DNA of 64,000 bases from Bryoerythrophyllum caledonicum (taxonomy: Eukaryota; Streptophyta; Bryopsida; Pottiales; Pottiaceae): positions 47,955,527-48,019,526 of the forward strand of contig OZ020514.1 in assembly GCA_963971425.1 (NCBI GenBank), in the 5' to 3' direction. The position numbers were made by a program, and so were the translations under genes. Each line of letters begins with the position of its first letter. The stretch's first letter is position 1. The notes below the pieces were generated by a model. The model searched no databases, was not told the origin of the DNA, and saw nothing but the letters and a program-made list of their open reading frames with translations. Positions 23,795-34,779 of this stretch are shown here, piece after piece.

Positions 23795-24588
23795 GTGGTC
23801 GAGCCAGTAGAGGGCGTTCATAGCGCCGTAGTCCTTGTTCCTTGTTCAACCCCTAGAGTGGTCAAACCATGGTTAAACATTGTGTTTGACTTGAACGGTA
23901 TATTGTGTGCATGTGAGGAATTCCCCTTGAGGTCTTATACGCAAGCCTTCAATGCATGTTCTCTGCCACACTCAGTAAAAGTTCCAGCCAAGGTCGGCCC
24001 AAAGCTAGTGTATGTTTGTCGAGGCTGCAAGGCGTTTTTGGGCGTTGTTTCCAAGTTTGCATCGGTATCCGTCTGGAGCTCGATGAAATTGAACACCACT
24101 AGCAGCATTGTCAATTACCTCTTTTCTAAATCAGCCTCAGCAAAAATCATATCTGGGCAAGAGCATTGTAGGAGAGTCGTAACTGCTGTGATCTGGAATG
24201 TACCTCAATATCTGAAGGTTGAGAACTTGGATAAGGAGGTATTTTTGAAAACGTTGTTAAGAGATGTTTTTACAAAAAGAATGGATCCTTTATAAATGAG
24301 AATACCATCATCATAGATGGCAGTCCATACAAGCATGTCCTTAATGATCCGGAGAATGTGCTTCTGGCGGATACCTCGTCCTACAAAGGAGATGGATGGA
24401 ACAATACGTTCCTCCTCAATGTCTTGCTTCCGTGGCTCCAAGAGCTCCACAGTATTGCAGAGTTAGGGTTGCACTCTTTTCGGCGAGAGAATCCCTTTGG
24501 TTGTCCGACAATTTTCTCGGATCCATACAACTTAGAATACATGGAATTAACGCAGCTGATTATGATATCCGATGGGCTCACAAATTAG
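23795..24588 (+). pseudogene. FCP1/SCP-like (HAD-fold) phosphatase domain exon
   Basis: A splice acceptor (AAATTCCAG) precedes 23,795. The frame shows KPWLNIVFDLNGILC (position of the D-x-D-G-T/V catalytic loop), then CRGCKAFLGVVSKFASVSVWSSM (the FCP1-homology W-S/T-S/T block). After a frameshift near 24,290 comes IIIDGSPYKHVL...PWLQELH (the late D-D/D-G loop and C-terminal helix). Order and spacing fit the FCP1 homology domain of NLI-interacting-factor-like phosphatases, which dephosphorylate serine in CTD-like substrates. The general-acid Asp of D-x-D is Asn here (D-L-N-G), so catalysis is doubtful even without the frameshift. P1 palindromes sit in the flanking introns. Confidence 0.75.
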
Positions 24589-25121
24589 TAGTTCTTTGGA
24601 AACAAACACAATTGTATTGATGTGTTATATTGTACATATCTTGTAATCTAAGTGACAGTTGCCAGTTCTTTGATATTTGTTTGTTATTGTTGGTTTTGTA
24701 AGTTTTTGTTCTCTCTTTGCTTCCATGTTTGAAAAAGAGCCGTTCACCATTTCTCAAGTAAACCGTTGTATTGCCTCCATGGATTCCATTTTGAAGTCTG
24801 AAGATTGTGGATATCCAATTCCACGTAAACAAAATGTTTTGTACCCCCCCTGAACAACTCATTGTTTGATGGACTCTTCGATGGCTCCAATTGAAGAAGA
24901 TGAAGTAAACAGCCCGCCCCCAAAAAATGCATTCAAAAGGTTGTCTCATGTTCTATTCTTCAACCTCGTCGAATTATGGGTCCCTCGTTGTTGATAGGCT
25001 TTGTGGAAAAGGTGACCAAATGCTCATTTGCGGTCGTAAGGAATCCTTGTCTCTTCCTCCTTGTAGCATTATATTTACCCCGTCCCCTTCTCTATATTTG
25101 ACCTAAGTCTTTTTTTGGCTA

Positions 25122-25158
25122 TGTGCACATTCAATTCAAATAGAGCTAAATATGCACA
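25122..25158. repeat. P1 palindrome overlapping a 3' splice site
   Basis: Left arm GTGCACATTCAATT, right arm ending AATATGCAC. The final bases are part of the acceptor GCACAG, so the hairpin reaches the intron end at 25,159. Confidence 0.75.
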
Positions 25159-25159
25159 G

Positions 25160-25820
25160 GTTTCATTTTAACTCCCTTTGTCCCTACGTCAAAGGATCAC
25201 GCGCTTCAAATAGTTGCTGGTGTAATTCAACCACCTACGACGGTGCCATAGAGAAGATGCCCTCAATTCCTACTACGTGTCGGCCTGTTGCAACAGTTAA
25301 AAATGTTGAGAACAAGCTCCAATCTCTAAGTGGGAATACGCGTTCTACTACTGAGGTTGGTCCTATTTTATATCATTGTTCAATATGTGTAGTATCTTCT
25401 CCTCTTAATCAACACTGGTTTGATTTTGCATGTTTCACCGACACCTAAATTGCACATAACTCTTTGAATGGATTCCACGTCATGGTGTTTCTGTTTTTTG
25501 ACATGTGTGACTGCATATTCAGCTTGGTTTAAGTTGATTATTGTGTTCTCATTTGCTAGGTGCTTCCACCGACTATAGAGCCTCAAAGTGCTTCTCCAAA
25601 GCATGGTTTAAACCTCAACTCCAAGCGCTGCTGTCGCCGTCGCTACTCGCTTCCTAAGCCTATTGTTACTTGGAATCAACGGATGCAACGCCAACGACAG
25701 CAAGAACATATATGTGCTAGTCAAATGCCATATAGTGGTTACAGCCGCAAAGATGAACTTCAGAAGGGTAGGGATGAGCTAAGGAAATCAAATTCTGATG
25801 ACATGGAGAAGAATGAGTAG
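25160..25820 (+). pseudogene. Downstream exons of the FCP1-like gene (C-terminal tail)
   Basis: Two likely exons, 25,160 to about 25,354 (followed by GTTGGT) and 25,560-25,820 (preceded by TTTGCTAG). They are in the same direction as the phosphatase-like exon. Both are rich in Ser, Arg, Lys and Gln with no recognisable domain. The second ends at a TAG after a charged stretch (KDELQKGRDELRKSNSDDME). The intron between them holds a degenerate P1 copy at about 25,511-25,540. Confidence 0.45.
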
Positions 25821-26566
25821 ATTTAAGATTTGAGTGGCACTGTTGTATGGTACAAGTGCACATTAAGCTTGGCTATACCTGAACGTGCATTGACTAGAAA
25901 TTAATGTGTATGTTTTGGATCGTAGTAGAAGCCTTTTCCTACATGGAAAGGATGATGCTTGTTTTGTATATGGATTACTTCTATCATATTATAAATAAAG
26001 TCTAAAATTAAAGATATTATTTCAGGTGATTCTCCAATTTGGATGCCGTTTGCCTACACATATTCAGATTATCTTACAAAAATGGTGTTGTATTTCCATT
26101 CTAGTCATCTTTTGCTTCCTCACTACGATAACAAGATTGAATTACTCAAGAACGTGCACCTCCTAAAACCCTGGAAATCTCCCAATAAAATGAATATAGT
26201 GTTTTTTCCTACATCATGAATGGGTGTACAACTTCCTCACCGCTACCTATTTATGAACCCTAAATCCAAAATCCAAAATCCAATATTATAAAATCCTAAC
26301 CATAAATCATAAAATCCCAAACCCTAAATCCTTAATCTAAATCCTATTAGAAATATTAAAGAGTAATCCTAGCCCTTTATCATAAAATAAGGATTTAAGC
26401 AATTAGACGGAAGCTATTAAAAGGGCTAAAATTCTTTATTTCTGGCGTTGTTTATTATTGTTGAAAGAATCATGACTTTCAAAGGCTATTTGGCAATAAA
26501 GTACCAAAAAAATTGCCTCATTTCAATGATTTTTTTGTTATTTAGTGTCGCATGATGGATCATCTC
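25821..26566. other. Spacer with a reverse telomere-like tract
   Basis: A degenerate P1 copy at about 25,855-25,893, then AT-rich sequence. 26,253-26,350 is a tract of CCCTAAATCC and AAATCCTAA words, the reverse complement of TTTAGGG-like repeats. No gene seen. Confidence 0.6.
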
Positions 26567-26816
26567 TAGGGTTGTCATAAAGGACGGACATGGAAAAAAA
26601 ATGGCGGACCGGACGAACAAAAGGATAGTACGGTCCCGGACATTTATCAGACATAGCGGTCAGCTAGAAAAAATTAGTGGGTATATATCTTCAATATATG
26701 CAAGATTTAGACGGTCAATTGTAAGTTGACCAATAACGGACCGGACATGACCCTTAACGGACAGACATGTGGACCAGACGGACGGTCTGGTCCTCAGGTC
26801 CTATGAACAACGATGA
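26567..26816. mobile_element. hAT-type MITE, 250 bp
   Basis: The left end TAGGGTTGTCATAAAG and the degenerate right end are flanked by ATCATCTC (26,559-26,566) and TTCATCTC (26,817-26,824), an 8-bp target duplication with one mismatch. The left 50 bases match the right end of the 41,841-46,808 element in reverse complement (CATAAAGxACGGACATGG, GCGGACCGGACG). The right half matches that element's left end (GTCCGTTAAGGGTCA and TTGGTCAACTTA blocks). It is therefore an internal-deletion derivative of the same hAT family. Confidence 0.85.
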
Positions 26817-27676
26817 TTCATCTCCTATATTTTGACAGATTTCCACTAACGGCCACAAAGGTGGCACTTTGCTTGAATAACCACCCACGCCAACTAGTTC
26901 GGCCGTTTACCTCCTGCTCATTTTGTAGGGCTCATTTTCTACTTCCCTTGCCATCGCCTCATTCTCTTCTTTGTTCTCTTAGTTTCTTTGCGTATCCTGC
27001 ATTACGGACGTCTAGTCGAATGTGCATGTAATATATTTTCAATGTGTTCAGGTTTAGAATTTCGGTGTGTTTAGGTTCAATGCAACCTTGTTTGAGGATT
27101 AATCTACTTGTTCCATAATTTTTATTACAAAGTTGTGCTGGTGCTCTCGAAATAAATTGTCCATGTGGTCACACTCATCTTTGCCAACGCATATACTCGT
27201 CTACTCCACCAGTACTCTCCACTTCGATAACATTTCTATCCTTGTTGAACTTTGTTTTATAAGATAGAGGCGCTTCCTCCACAATCTCACTCCTTTGCTT
27301 CTTGGTAGATTACCTTGTGCATGATGGAGTCATGTGCACAGATGTGAATTGTATTGTACGATCTTTTTATTTTCAATTTCCGGTTGAGTTAGACATCAAT
27401 GCATATCATTATCTAATTTTGTCTGTGAATGTTTTGATAAGTAAGGAAATCCACTTTGTCTTGTTTTTGTTGTTGATGGCGGGTTTGTTGATTCATGTTT
27501 CCATGTTGTGCCGCAAGACTAATGGTAGTTCAACTACATTCCTTCTTTGGCAATGCTGGACCACTCTGCTAAATGTTGAAGTGTCCAAGAGTAAGAATAT
27601 CAATTCAACTAAACTCAAGCTTATTGACATCAGTGTCACTTTCACACCTAGGTGTCATATCCAAATTTATCATTGA
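26817..27676 (+). other. Spacer with possible exon debris
   Basis: A 124-codon frame at 27,302-27,676 is hydrophobic and not convincing in that frame. A neighbouring frame near 27,475-27,590 looks more protein-like but has stops. No family recognised. Confidence 0.35.
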
Positions 27677-28452
27677 TCACATTTAGCACGAGTCAAGCTA
27701 AATGACGTAAAATTCATGGCAAATTAACTCAAGCCGAGTTGAATTACCTTTAGCTAATGAGCACTTTAGCTCAAGTCAAGGAAATTTACCTTGCTTGCAG
27801 TATAGGACATATCATTCATATTTGTGGAGAATATGGAACTAACCTTCATGCTTTTCACATTCAGATTGAGTCGAGCTGAATGACGATAATGCAAATTCAC
27901 CATTAGAGAATATTTGAACCTAGAGATCACCTAAATGTTTGATGTTAGTTAATAATATAGTTCAACTCCGGTTTAATTGCATGCTTATGTTGAGGTCTTA
28001 ATCAATTAAAAGTACATTTCCTTCTTATTAAGGAAAAATAATCACTGTGGATATTCAGCTCCACTCGACGTGAATGACATGTAAAATAATGTGATTTGTA
28101 AAACTTTCATTTATCGATGAAGATATTACCTCCTTTAGAACTAAATTTACTACATGATGAACTTCAATTAACTTCCTGTGAATTCGAGCCCCCTACTATG
28201 ATCAACGTCTTTTGCATATAGTCTTTGCCAATCCACTTAAAAATATGGTTACAAATATTCAACTCAACTCAAGTTGAATTCCATCTATGGTGATAGCCTA
28301 ATAAGATTTTGGAATACTTGTGGATTTGAAATATTTGCAACACTTGTTCTTTCAGCTTAAGTCAAGTTAAATGATAAACTAGTCTTATTCAATTTTTGTG
28401 TTCATTGAGATCTATGCACTCAAAGTGTGAATCTACTCGTCTCGAGCTAAAT
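27677..28452. repeat. P1 palindrome cluster (about eight diverged copies)
   Basis: Diverged hairpins near 27,677, 27,722, 27,765, 27,859, 28,045, 28,252, 28,350 and 28,425. They keep the central AGCTC-x-GAGCT-like core and TTCAGC/GCTGAAT arms but mostly lack the outer TGCA steps. They end just before a splice-acceptor-like GACCTTGCAG at 28,479, so the cluster may fill one intron. Confidence 0.75.
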
Positions 28453-28479
28453 TATTTACATCCACCCTTGACCTTGCAG

Positions 28480-28700
28480 AGATAACATGGCGTTGGAGGA
28501 CTGGACATCGAATCATCATGATCTTGATATTTTCAATGACAAGATTGTTGTCCATACACCACTTGATGCAAATTTGCCTTAGTTTGATGTCATATCAAGG
28601 CGTCAATGGATGGATAAGACTATTTCATTGCAAAAAACTTTAATAAATTACACTTCTAGATGGAATTCTTTGGAGCTTGAGGTCTACTAATGTATCAAGT
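28480..28700 (+). pseudogene. Exon fragment of an unrecognised gene (P1 locus)
   Basis: Follows GACCTTGCAG. About 70 codons with one TAG read as ordinary coding sequence (ALEDWTSNHHDLDIFNDKIV and on) before the frame breaks down. No family recognised. Its position after the P1 cluster matches the pattern of the other P1-linked exons. Confidence 0.4.
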
Positions 28701-28849
28701 TCAACAACAACTGATAGAGACACTCATGTGGCCGTTCAAATTTTGAAGACATGTGTAGAATTGGAATCCCTTGACGAATGGAAGTATCATATCAAATTTT
28801 GAGCACTTGAGCAGACATTAATTCTTAATCTCCTTGTACATAGATGGGA

Positions 28850-29145
28850 TACATCCAATGTCCAAGTCGCCCTAGTAATGTCAGACCACGCGATTTCCTC
28901 GTTTGGAACTTCAACCTCGGTTGCCTTTGCAAAATAGATAGATTTTCCCTAGAGCTTCGCTCGGTTTTCCCTAGAGCTTCGCTCGGAAACTTTTGCGTAC
29001 ACCATTTGCAAAATAGATAGATTCACTTTGTTGCCTTGAACCTTGGCCTTATTGTAGATGTGTTGGTATGCATAGATGCACCGCTCTTTAAATAGTTTAG
29101 CCGAGCAATAAATTAAGTTGCCCTTGTCGTACCGCCAGAGTTGTT
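28850..29145 (-). pseudogene. YZ-family fragment (Y1), internally deleted
   Basis: Matches 50,045-50,405 closely in DNA and protein. Shared landmarks include AYQHIYNKxKVxxNKxNLSIL and CIxAYQ; about 110 bases present in the 50-kb copy are missing. A 22-base segment containing CCTAGAGCTTCGCTCGG is duplicated in tandem near 28,950-28,995. At its upstream edge (about 29,145) it is fused in frame to the coiled-coil end of the W-family gene. Confidence 0.7.
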
Positions 29146-30474
29146 CATGCAATCCCTTGACAAACAACCTCGCCTTCAGCAACACGTCGCCCGGTTGGTG
29201 CACGAACTCCGTGACACGGGTGAGAGCAATCGCAGAATCATTAGCCCTCCCCATCGCCACAACCACCTCTTCATCTTTCTTGTCCATGGCCGTCTTCATC
29301 TTCATGTTCTCCGAGAAAACAAGACGAGCCTCCAACTCCTTCATGTTCCGAGGTTGTAGGTTCCTCTCCTGATGCTCTCACAGCTCATCCGGTCCCACAT
29401 CTTGTGCAATCCAGCACGCCTAAGCCAGGATCACTTCGATCCGCTTGTAGTTGTCCTTGGCTTTCTCTTACCCTTTTGTGACGATGTCGAAAGGGTTGTC
29501 GTTTTTCCTCTCTTTGCTAACCTTTTTTCTATGGATCGGAGGTGTGGTGTTGCACCTCTGGGTCAGCTTCCTCCTCTTCCTTGCGCTGGCTCATGGAGGT
29601 TGAGTCTTATCTTCAGAGGAATCCAAATCTGGTTCTTGTTCATGTTCCGCATCTCGTTCTGCATCCTTCCAGCCGTGGCTCGCTAGCACCTTGGCCGTCT
29701 CGTAGATGGTCTTCTCGTTGTCGAGCAAGAGGTCCTCGTGCTGCTAGAGGTAACATGAGAATGGGGAGATTGGGATAGGTCGCACCTTCTTTAATCCGGT
29801 TAGGAATTTCCCCACTAATTTTTGTACTATATCTCTCCATGCTACATGTCTCTTATTTGTGTACGCTCCACATATGGTGTTGGCTAACGTGGTGGTCATT
29901 TTAGTGGGCCGATCCGGATACATGATCGGGAGCAGGAATTCCATTACCTTCATTACTCTCGGATCCTTATAGTCCGCCACGGTCAGCCCATTCTTTGGGT
30001 CTCCCTTCCGGGTAAACTTCCCATCTATAAACGACTTCCTACGAAAGTACATACATTTGCCTTGCGTCGAGAATCCGAACACGGCGCTCCAGATTGTCGT
30101 GGACCACTTCTTTGGGTCCCTCGGATCGTGTCCTCGAATTCATTGGAGACTCCCTCGAATTCATTGGAAACTTTCTCGATCAGCTCTCGGACCATAACGT
30201 CGTCCTTGAAACCCCATAGATGCTCCCGCAATCCGAAATAGCCCACCCTCTTCAGGTCTGCATCTAGCGCCTTCTGATCCCGCTCAAAATAAGAAATCAT
30301 CGGGACCACAGTACGGAGATTCACGATCATCTCAGTCGCCACCTTGCTCTTGGTCGCCTTCTTAAGCGTCATCCCTACAACCCTCAACTGAATCCAAACC
30401 CTTGCATATCCCCAAGACCTGCAAACAAATCCGCACTCAAACGCTAACCTGCACTTCCTGATCCCAACTTGCAC
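29146..30474 (-). pseudogene. W-family gene B (unrecognised), broken
   Basis: The N-terminal part (about 30,380-30,120) and the part from 30,082 align with W-family gene A at 33,383-32,608. Shared patterns are FGLREHLWGFKDDVMVREL against LLGATWAFESEAMVAEL, then VFGFSTQGK against VFGWGQSRW, and a later helical region with similar spacing. A basic, Ser-rich linker and a coiled coil (MKELEARLVFSENMKMKT) follow. There are frameshifts near 30,080 and stops near 29,754 and 29,590. A 15-base duplication produces a repeated SNEFE peptide. Function unknown; domain order suggests a DNA-binding or structural protein of a mobile element. Confidence 0.5.
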
Positions 30475-31467
30475 ACGGTAGCAACACTAGCTTCAAATGC
30501 TCACGCATAACTTCCAGCTTCCCACGCTCTCTCGCTTACCGCTAACCAACCCAAAACTTGCTAAGAAAGATGAGTGGAAGAACCGTGGTATCAACTATTT
30601 ATTCCCACTCCGGTAATCATTACCTGAATCCGAACGTGGGTCTGGTTATTGCCATTGGACCCGGTTCTGGTTCTGACCGTTAGATCCTGATCCTGGTTAT
30701 AACTGTTCAAGCTCGGTTTCTGGTCACTGATATCCGGATTTCTCCTTAGCGGTTTTAGAGTTTCCGATTTGAGGCAACGAGGACTTACAATAGTTTTAGT
30801 AAAACCATCTATTTACAATGGGGTTGCTCCTAATTACCAAAAAACACCGCCCATTCTCCCCTTGGACTTATACTAAAACGACAACTTTTCAAACACTAGG
30901 GTCAAACATTCCCTCAATTCTTTTAGAATTCAATATTCCAATACATATGTATTCCCAATATGCAAGGCGCACGACTCTAACAAGAGCGTGCGTGCAAGCG
31001 ATCGGCTCAATATATTACGCGCTCAGCCCAATGCACAACTCTGGCCAATACATAAGATCTTAAAGCACAATGTATCAACCACAATGGATCCGCTCCCTTA
31101 CAGCAAAGTAGACTCGATCATCATAAGTTCAGGAAGAGAAAATATGATTATTGGAAAACACTCTTCATGAGAGAAAACAAGATGATGAGCTGACTAAAGC
31201 TTATCCATTAGGTACTATCTAAACTCCTAATTCTAAAAGCCTACCTTATTTGCTTAAAATCCAGGAAATCTTATCTCAAAAAGATCTTATCCCTAGAAAT
31301 CTTGAATTCAAAACTCAAATCCGGAAATTTTGGATCTGAGATCCGATTTTTCCGCTTCTAACTAAAAACCGAGTTTAGGGTATTCTATAGCATAGGGTTT
31401 GGTAGCCAGGTGCACCGCTGAGCTCCATCGTTAATCGCTACTAAACCTAGCTAACTAAAGACCCTAG
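30475..31467. other. Spacer between the two W-family genes
   Basis: No supported gene. Contains GGTTCTGG/GGTTATAACTG-like and TCCGGATTT words that recur loosely near 33,550. I could not find a convincing pair of terminal repeats. Confidence 0.45.
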
Positions 31468-33383
31468 CTACGGAGTAACCTGGTTCTTCTTTCTAAGACT
31501 CTTATGCTTAGGGGTTACCTCTCCTACTGCTGTGTTGGCTTCCGGCCATCCTGGAGTAACAGTCGGTGGCTCCGGCTCAGACTCGGGCGTCTTCTCCTTT
31601 GATCCGGAAGGCGATTCCAAATCCTGTGTTGTTGGTGTGGCCGCCGGTGGAATAGTTGACTGGACTCGAAGGTCAGGTAAGTCCCAAAAGCTTCCACTGG
31701 GGCTGACATCCATGGCAGTCGCTACTCAGCTTTGAGGTAGAGGGGTCGTCTTCAGTTTAACCGCAGAGGGAGACTCCGACGGAATCCCGAAGGGTAGAGG
31801 AGAGTCCTGTAAAAGACCTCCCGACATTCTGCTCTGCCACTTCTCCTAGCTCTCCGTGCTTCGGAAGGTCACTCCGCTCCAGTTCATCGGCGAGGCTAAG
31901 ATCGGAGTCCCAATGATGTCATTGAAACCCCCGGTTAGCGTTTGTGGTGTTTCGGCTGCAGGTCCGGATGGAGTTTCGAATGGCCCTGCTCTGGCCGGTG
32001 TCGCAAGTGTTGCCTCTAGAGTTGGGGCTTTAGGTGCCCTTAGGATTGCGAAGGTTATGTTCTTGACCAGCTCCTGCATCTTGCTCCAGGTCGCCTCCAT
32101 CTTCCGGCTGTGATCTAAGAGAAACCGGATGATCTGCCGCTGTTGAGTTTCTCATTCTTCCCCACGCTCTTAGTGTAGAGGAGAGCCCGGTTGACGGTGT
32201 CTACAGGAAAGTCGAGGGAGGTGCGATCCTCTCTCAAGGCCTGGATGGTGGTCCGGACCTTTGCTTCCGCCTCACCTTTCGCTTGCTAGGCCGCGTCTCG
32301 CGCAGCCTCTGCTTGCTTTACTTGCTTCCAAAGCTTCTGGACCGAGTCGAGGGACACGCGTCTGGGTGAAGTTGATTTTCTCTAGCTCCAGCTTCTGGAC
32401 CGACTCCTCCTTGACCTTCAGCTCTTGGAGTCGCGGAAGGAGATCCACGGAGTTGTTCGTCCCCACTTCGGGGGATGGTACCTCGCTTGGGCTGTGCGTC
32501 TCCATTTTTGCCTGAGGCTGACTTTGACCTGGAGTATCTGGAGTCTTCTGGACGGACCGGCTTCGCTTCCGGGGTCTCCTTGTGAGAAGTGGGGGTGACA
32601 ACGTTTCTTACTCCAAGTCCGCTGAAACTTCCTGCTCATCGTCCGTCTCCATCCCTCCGTACGACTGAATACTAAGCAACTTGTCGTACTCGTCTAACTC
32701 CTCCGGACTCAACATCTTCCTCTTGGCGTACATATGCGTCACATAGGTTGAGAGGGGCGTTGCTCTCTTTTGGGCCTTATAAAGGTTCTTGATCATTTGT
32801 TCTATTTGCTCCCCCATCGAGGCTCTCCAGTCTACAAAGAGCTTCCCTCTCATTGCTCCTAGTATCAGACTGGCTAATTTTGCCACTACCCTCTTTCGTT
32901 TCTCCTGATGGAAGATAGGGTTTAGAAATGCGACAACTAACCTGACATCCAGATCTGTGAGATTGCTGAGCACGTACCCATACTTAGGATTAGCCTTCTC
33001 CAAGAACTCGTCCTTCAATATGTTGTCGCGCTCCACCACCTTGACTGCCCCCAGCCAAAGACTGTAGGCGTCTCTCCATATCGTTGTCGTCCAGCCCTTT
33101 GGATGCGCCCGAATGCGTCTGTCGTGTTGATTCCGTGGCTTCCCATGAGCTCCGCCACCATCGCTTCACTCTCGAAAGCCCACGTTGCTCCGAGGAGGCC
33201 GTTGCATCCCATCACCTCCAAGTACCTCTCCAAAACCCTATAGTCCTTTTCAGAGGTTGGCCACTTCAGCGCCACCTTCTCGAGCAGCAGATTTCCTGCG
33301 GCTGGAGCCTTGCCCTTCTTCCTCGCCATCCGGGCCCACCTCTCGGTATGCTTAGGCCTTGCAATGGTGTTCGAGTCCTGCAT
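31468..33383 (-). pseudogene. W-family gene A (unrecognised), broken
   Basis: About 640 codons in several frames. The N-terminal globular part (33,383-33,060) starts with a basic segment (MARKKGKAPAAGN). A second globular part follows a frameshift near 33,040 (DxRLVVAFLNPIFHQEKRKRVV). An acidic end, Pro/Ser-rich linker, coiled coil (LQELKVKEESVQKLELEK; then KQVKQAEAARD) and long Pro/Thr/Ser-rich tail to 31,468 complete it. Stops near 32,608, 32,290, 32,125 and 31,846 mark decay. Homologous to gene B in the same direction 3 kb away. I do not recognise the fold. Confidence 0.5.
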
Positions 33384-34779
33384 GCACTGACCTCAACAAG
33401 TCCCTCGCTTCTATATTACTTTTGTACTACAGAATCACATGAAGACAAGACGCGGAGGAATAGAAGAGAGTAGAGAGCGTAGAAAACCCTAGAATAATGG
33501 CGCCCTCTGCTGGCAGTTGTGTTATATATCTTACGCGCTGTACGGATACCGTTGGGCGCCATAATGACGGTTCCGGATCCGGATGCCACCGTACTTCGGT
33601 TTCCAGACCTCCGGAAAAAGTGCCAAAACAGGCCTTTTTAAGGTTGCTGGATTAGTATAAAAACCTTATTTCTACTACAGTCCTATTTATGCTAATAAAG
33701 CAAAGCTAACTACCTAATTATTTTAATTTCCGGATTTTGTGTTTTGCTTCCGAAGGGAGAATATTTAGTTGTTTGTGGCGAGGCTATTAGGGTCTCGTAA
33801 GTTGATCTAATCGTGAGAGCGTGGGAAGATTGCAGACTCGGGTTACTTGGGTTTTAATGTGTAGGTCAGACGCCTCGCATGGCCGCCGCTACAGCTAGAA
33901 TCCGGTCCTGTTATCTTAGTGTTAGGAAGAGGGTTTGTAAGCATCCAACTGCGGGACACTGTTTTCTAAGGTTGTATGAGATGCGCTGCCCATTTTTAAC
34001 GTTAGGTTCGTGTCCTTAATCTTGACACCTTTCTATCTCTTTTTGTGTGAGCTCCAAAGTGATCCTATCACGGACATACCCCATTCGGGAATGGTTGAGT
34101 AACCTTTGAAAGCCTGGATTGCAGTAGAGAGGAGAGGTGAGGGATCAGGGTTTCTTTGGAATTCCGCGAGAGGGTTAGAAATCGTAACAAGTCATAAGCA
34201 GATTAAAATTCTCTAGGACTCTTGTCGTTGTAGTAAACAAAGGGATGGAATACCTCTTGCGTGACTGGCTCTCCGGCAGCGTCCCTTTAGATGTGAGGAG
34301 GTAGACACAACTTTGGTGCGTATGTTTGTTATGTGCTGGAGTTATTAGGGTTGATAGTGGAGTCTTTCGCTACTCAAATCTACGAGGGGAGAGTTTTGTA
34401 CACCATCCCTCTCTAAATAGGATGCATCCTCGGATAGCTATCGTCATGAGGAAAAACTAGTGTTGATTACTGTTATGTGTGGTTTGATATTCTCCGATCC
34501 GGATTCAAAACTGGAAACATGAAGTGAGGAGAGGCAATCCGGATAATCTGAAAGGTAAGGTGACCGGATTGGGCCTCATTAAATAAGAAGAGTAAGAAGA
34601 AGTACACGAAGGAGTCATGACCAGATTGTCCTAACCTAGGTAGCTTCACATGAATCCCTGTAATGATACACGAGTCATCACTTGGGATGTTTTGGGCACT
34701 TAAAACACTCAAGGAGATGCACTTGCAACAACCACCGAACTAAAAGACAATTATAATGCTTTTGACAATGACGCAACAT
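33384..34779. other. Spacer, no supported gene
   Basis: Mixed composition. 33,490-33,620 is GC-rich with GTTCCGGATCCGGA words; 33,780-34,450 is plus-strand purine-rich without a clear frame. May hold untranslated leader of gene A or remnants of an element, but nothing identifiable. Confidence 0.45.

Noticed and set aside
34165-34200. CGTAACAAG reminiscent of the 3' end of small-subunit rRNA
   Set aside because: Only nine bases match and the surrounding sequence shows no rRNA helices or other conserved blocks.
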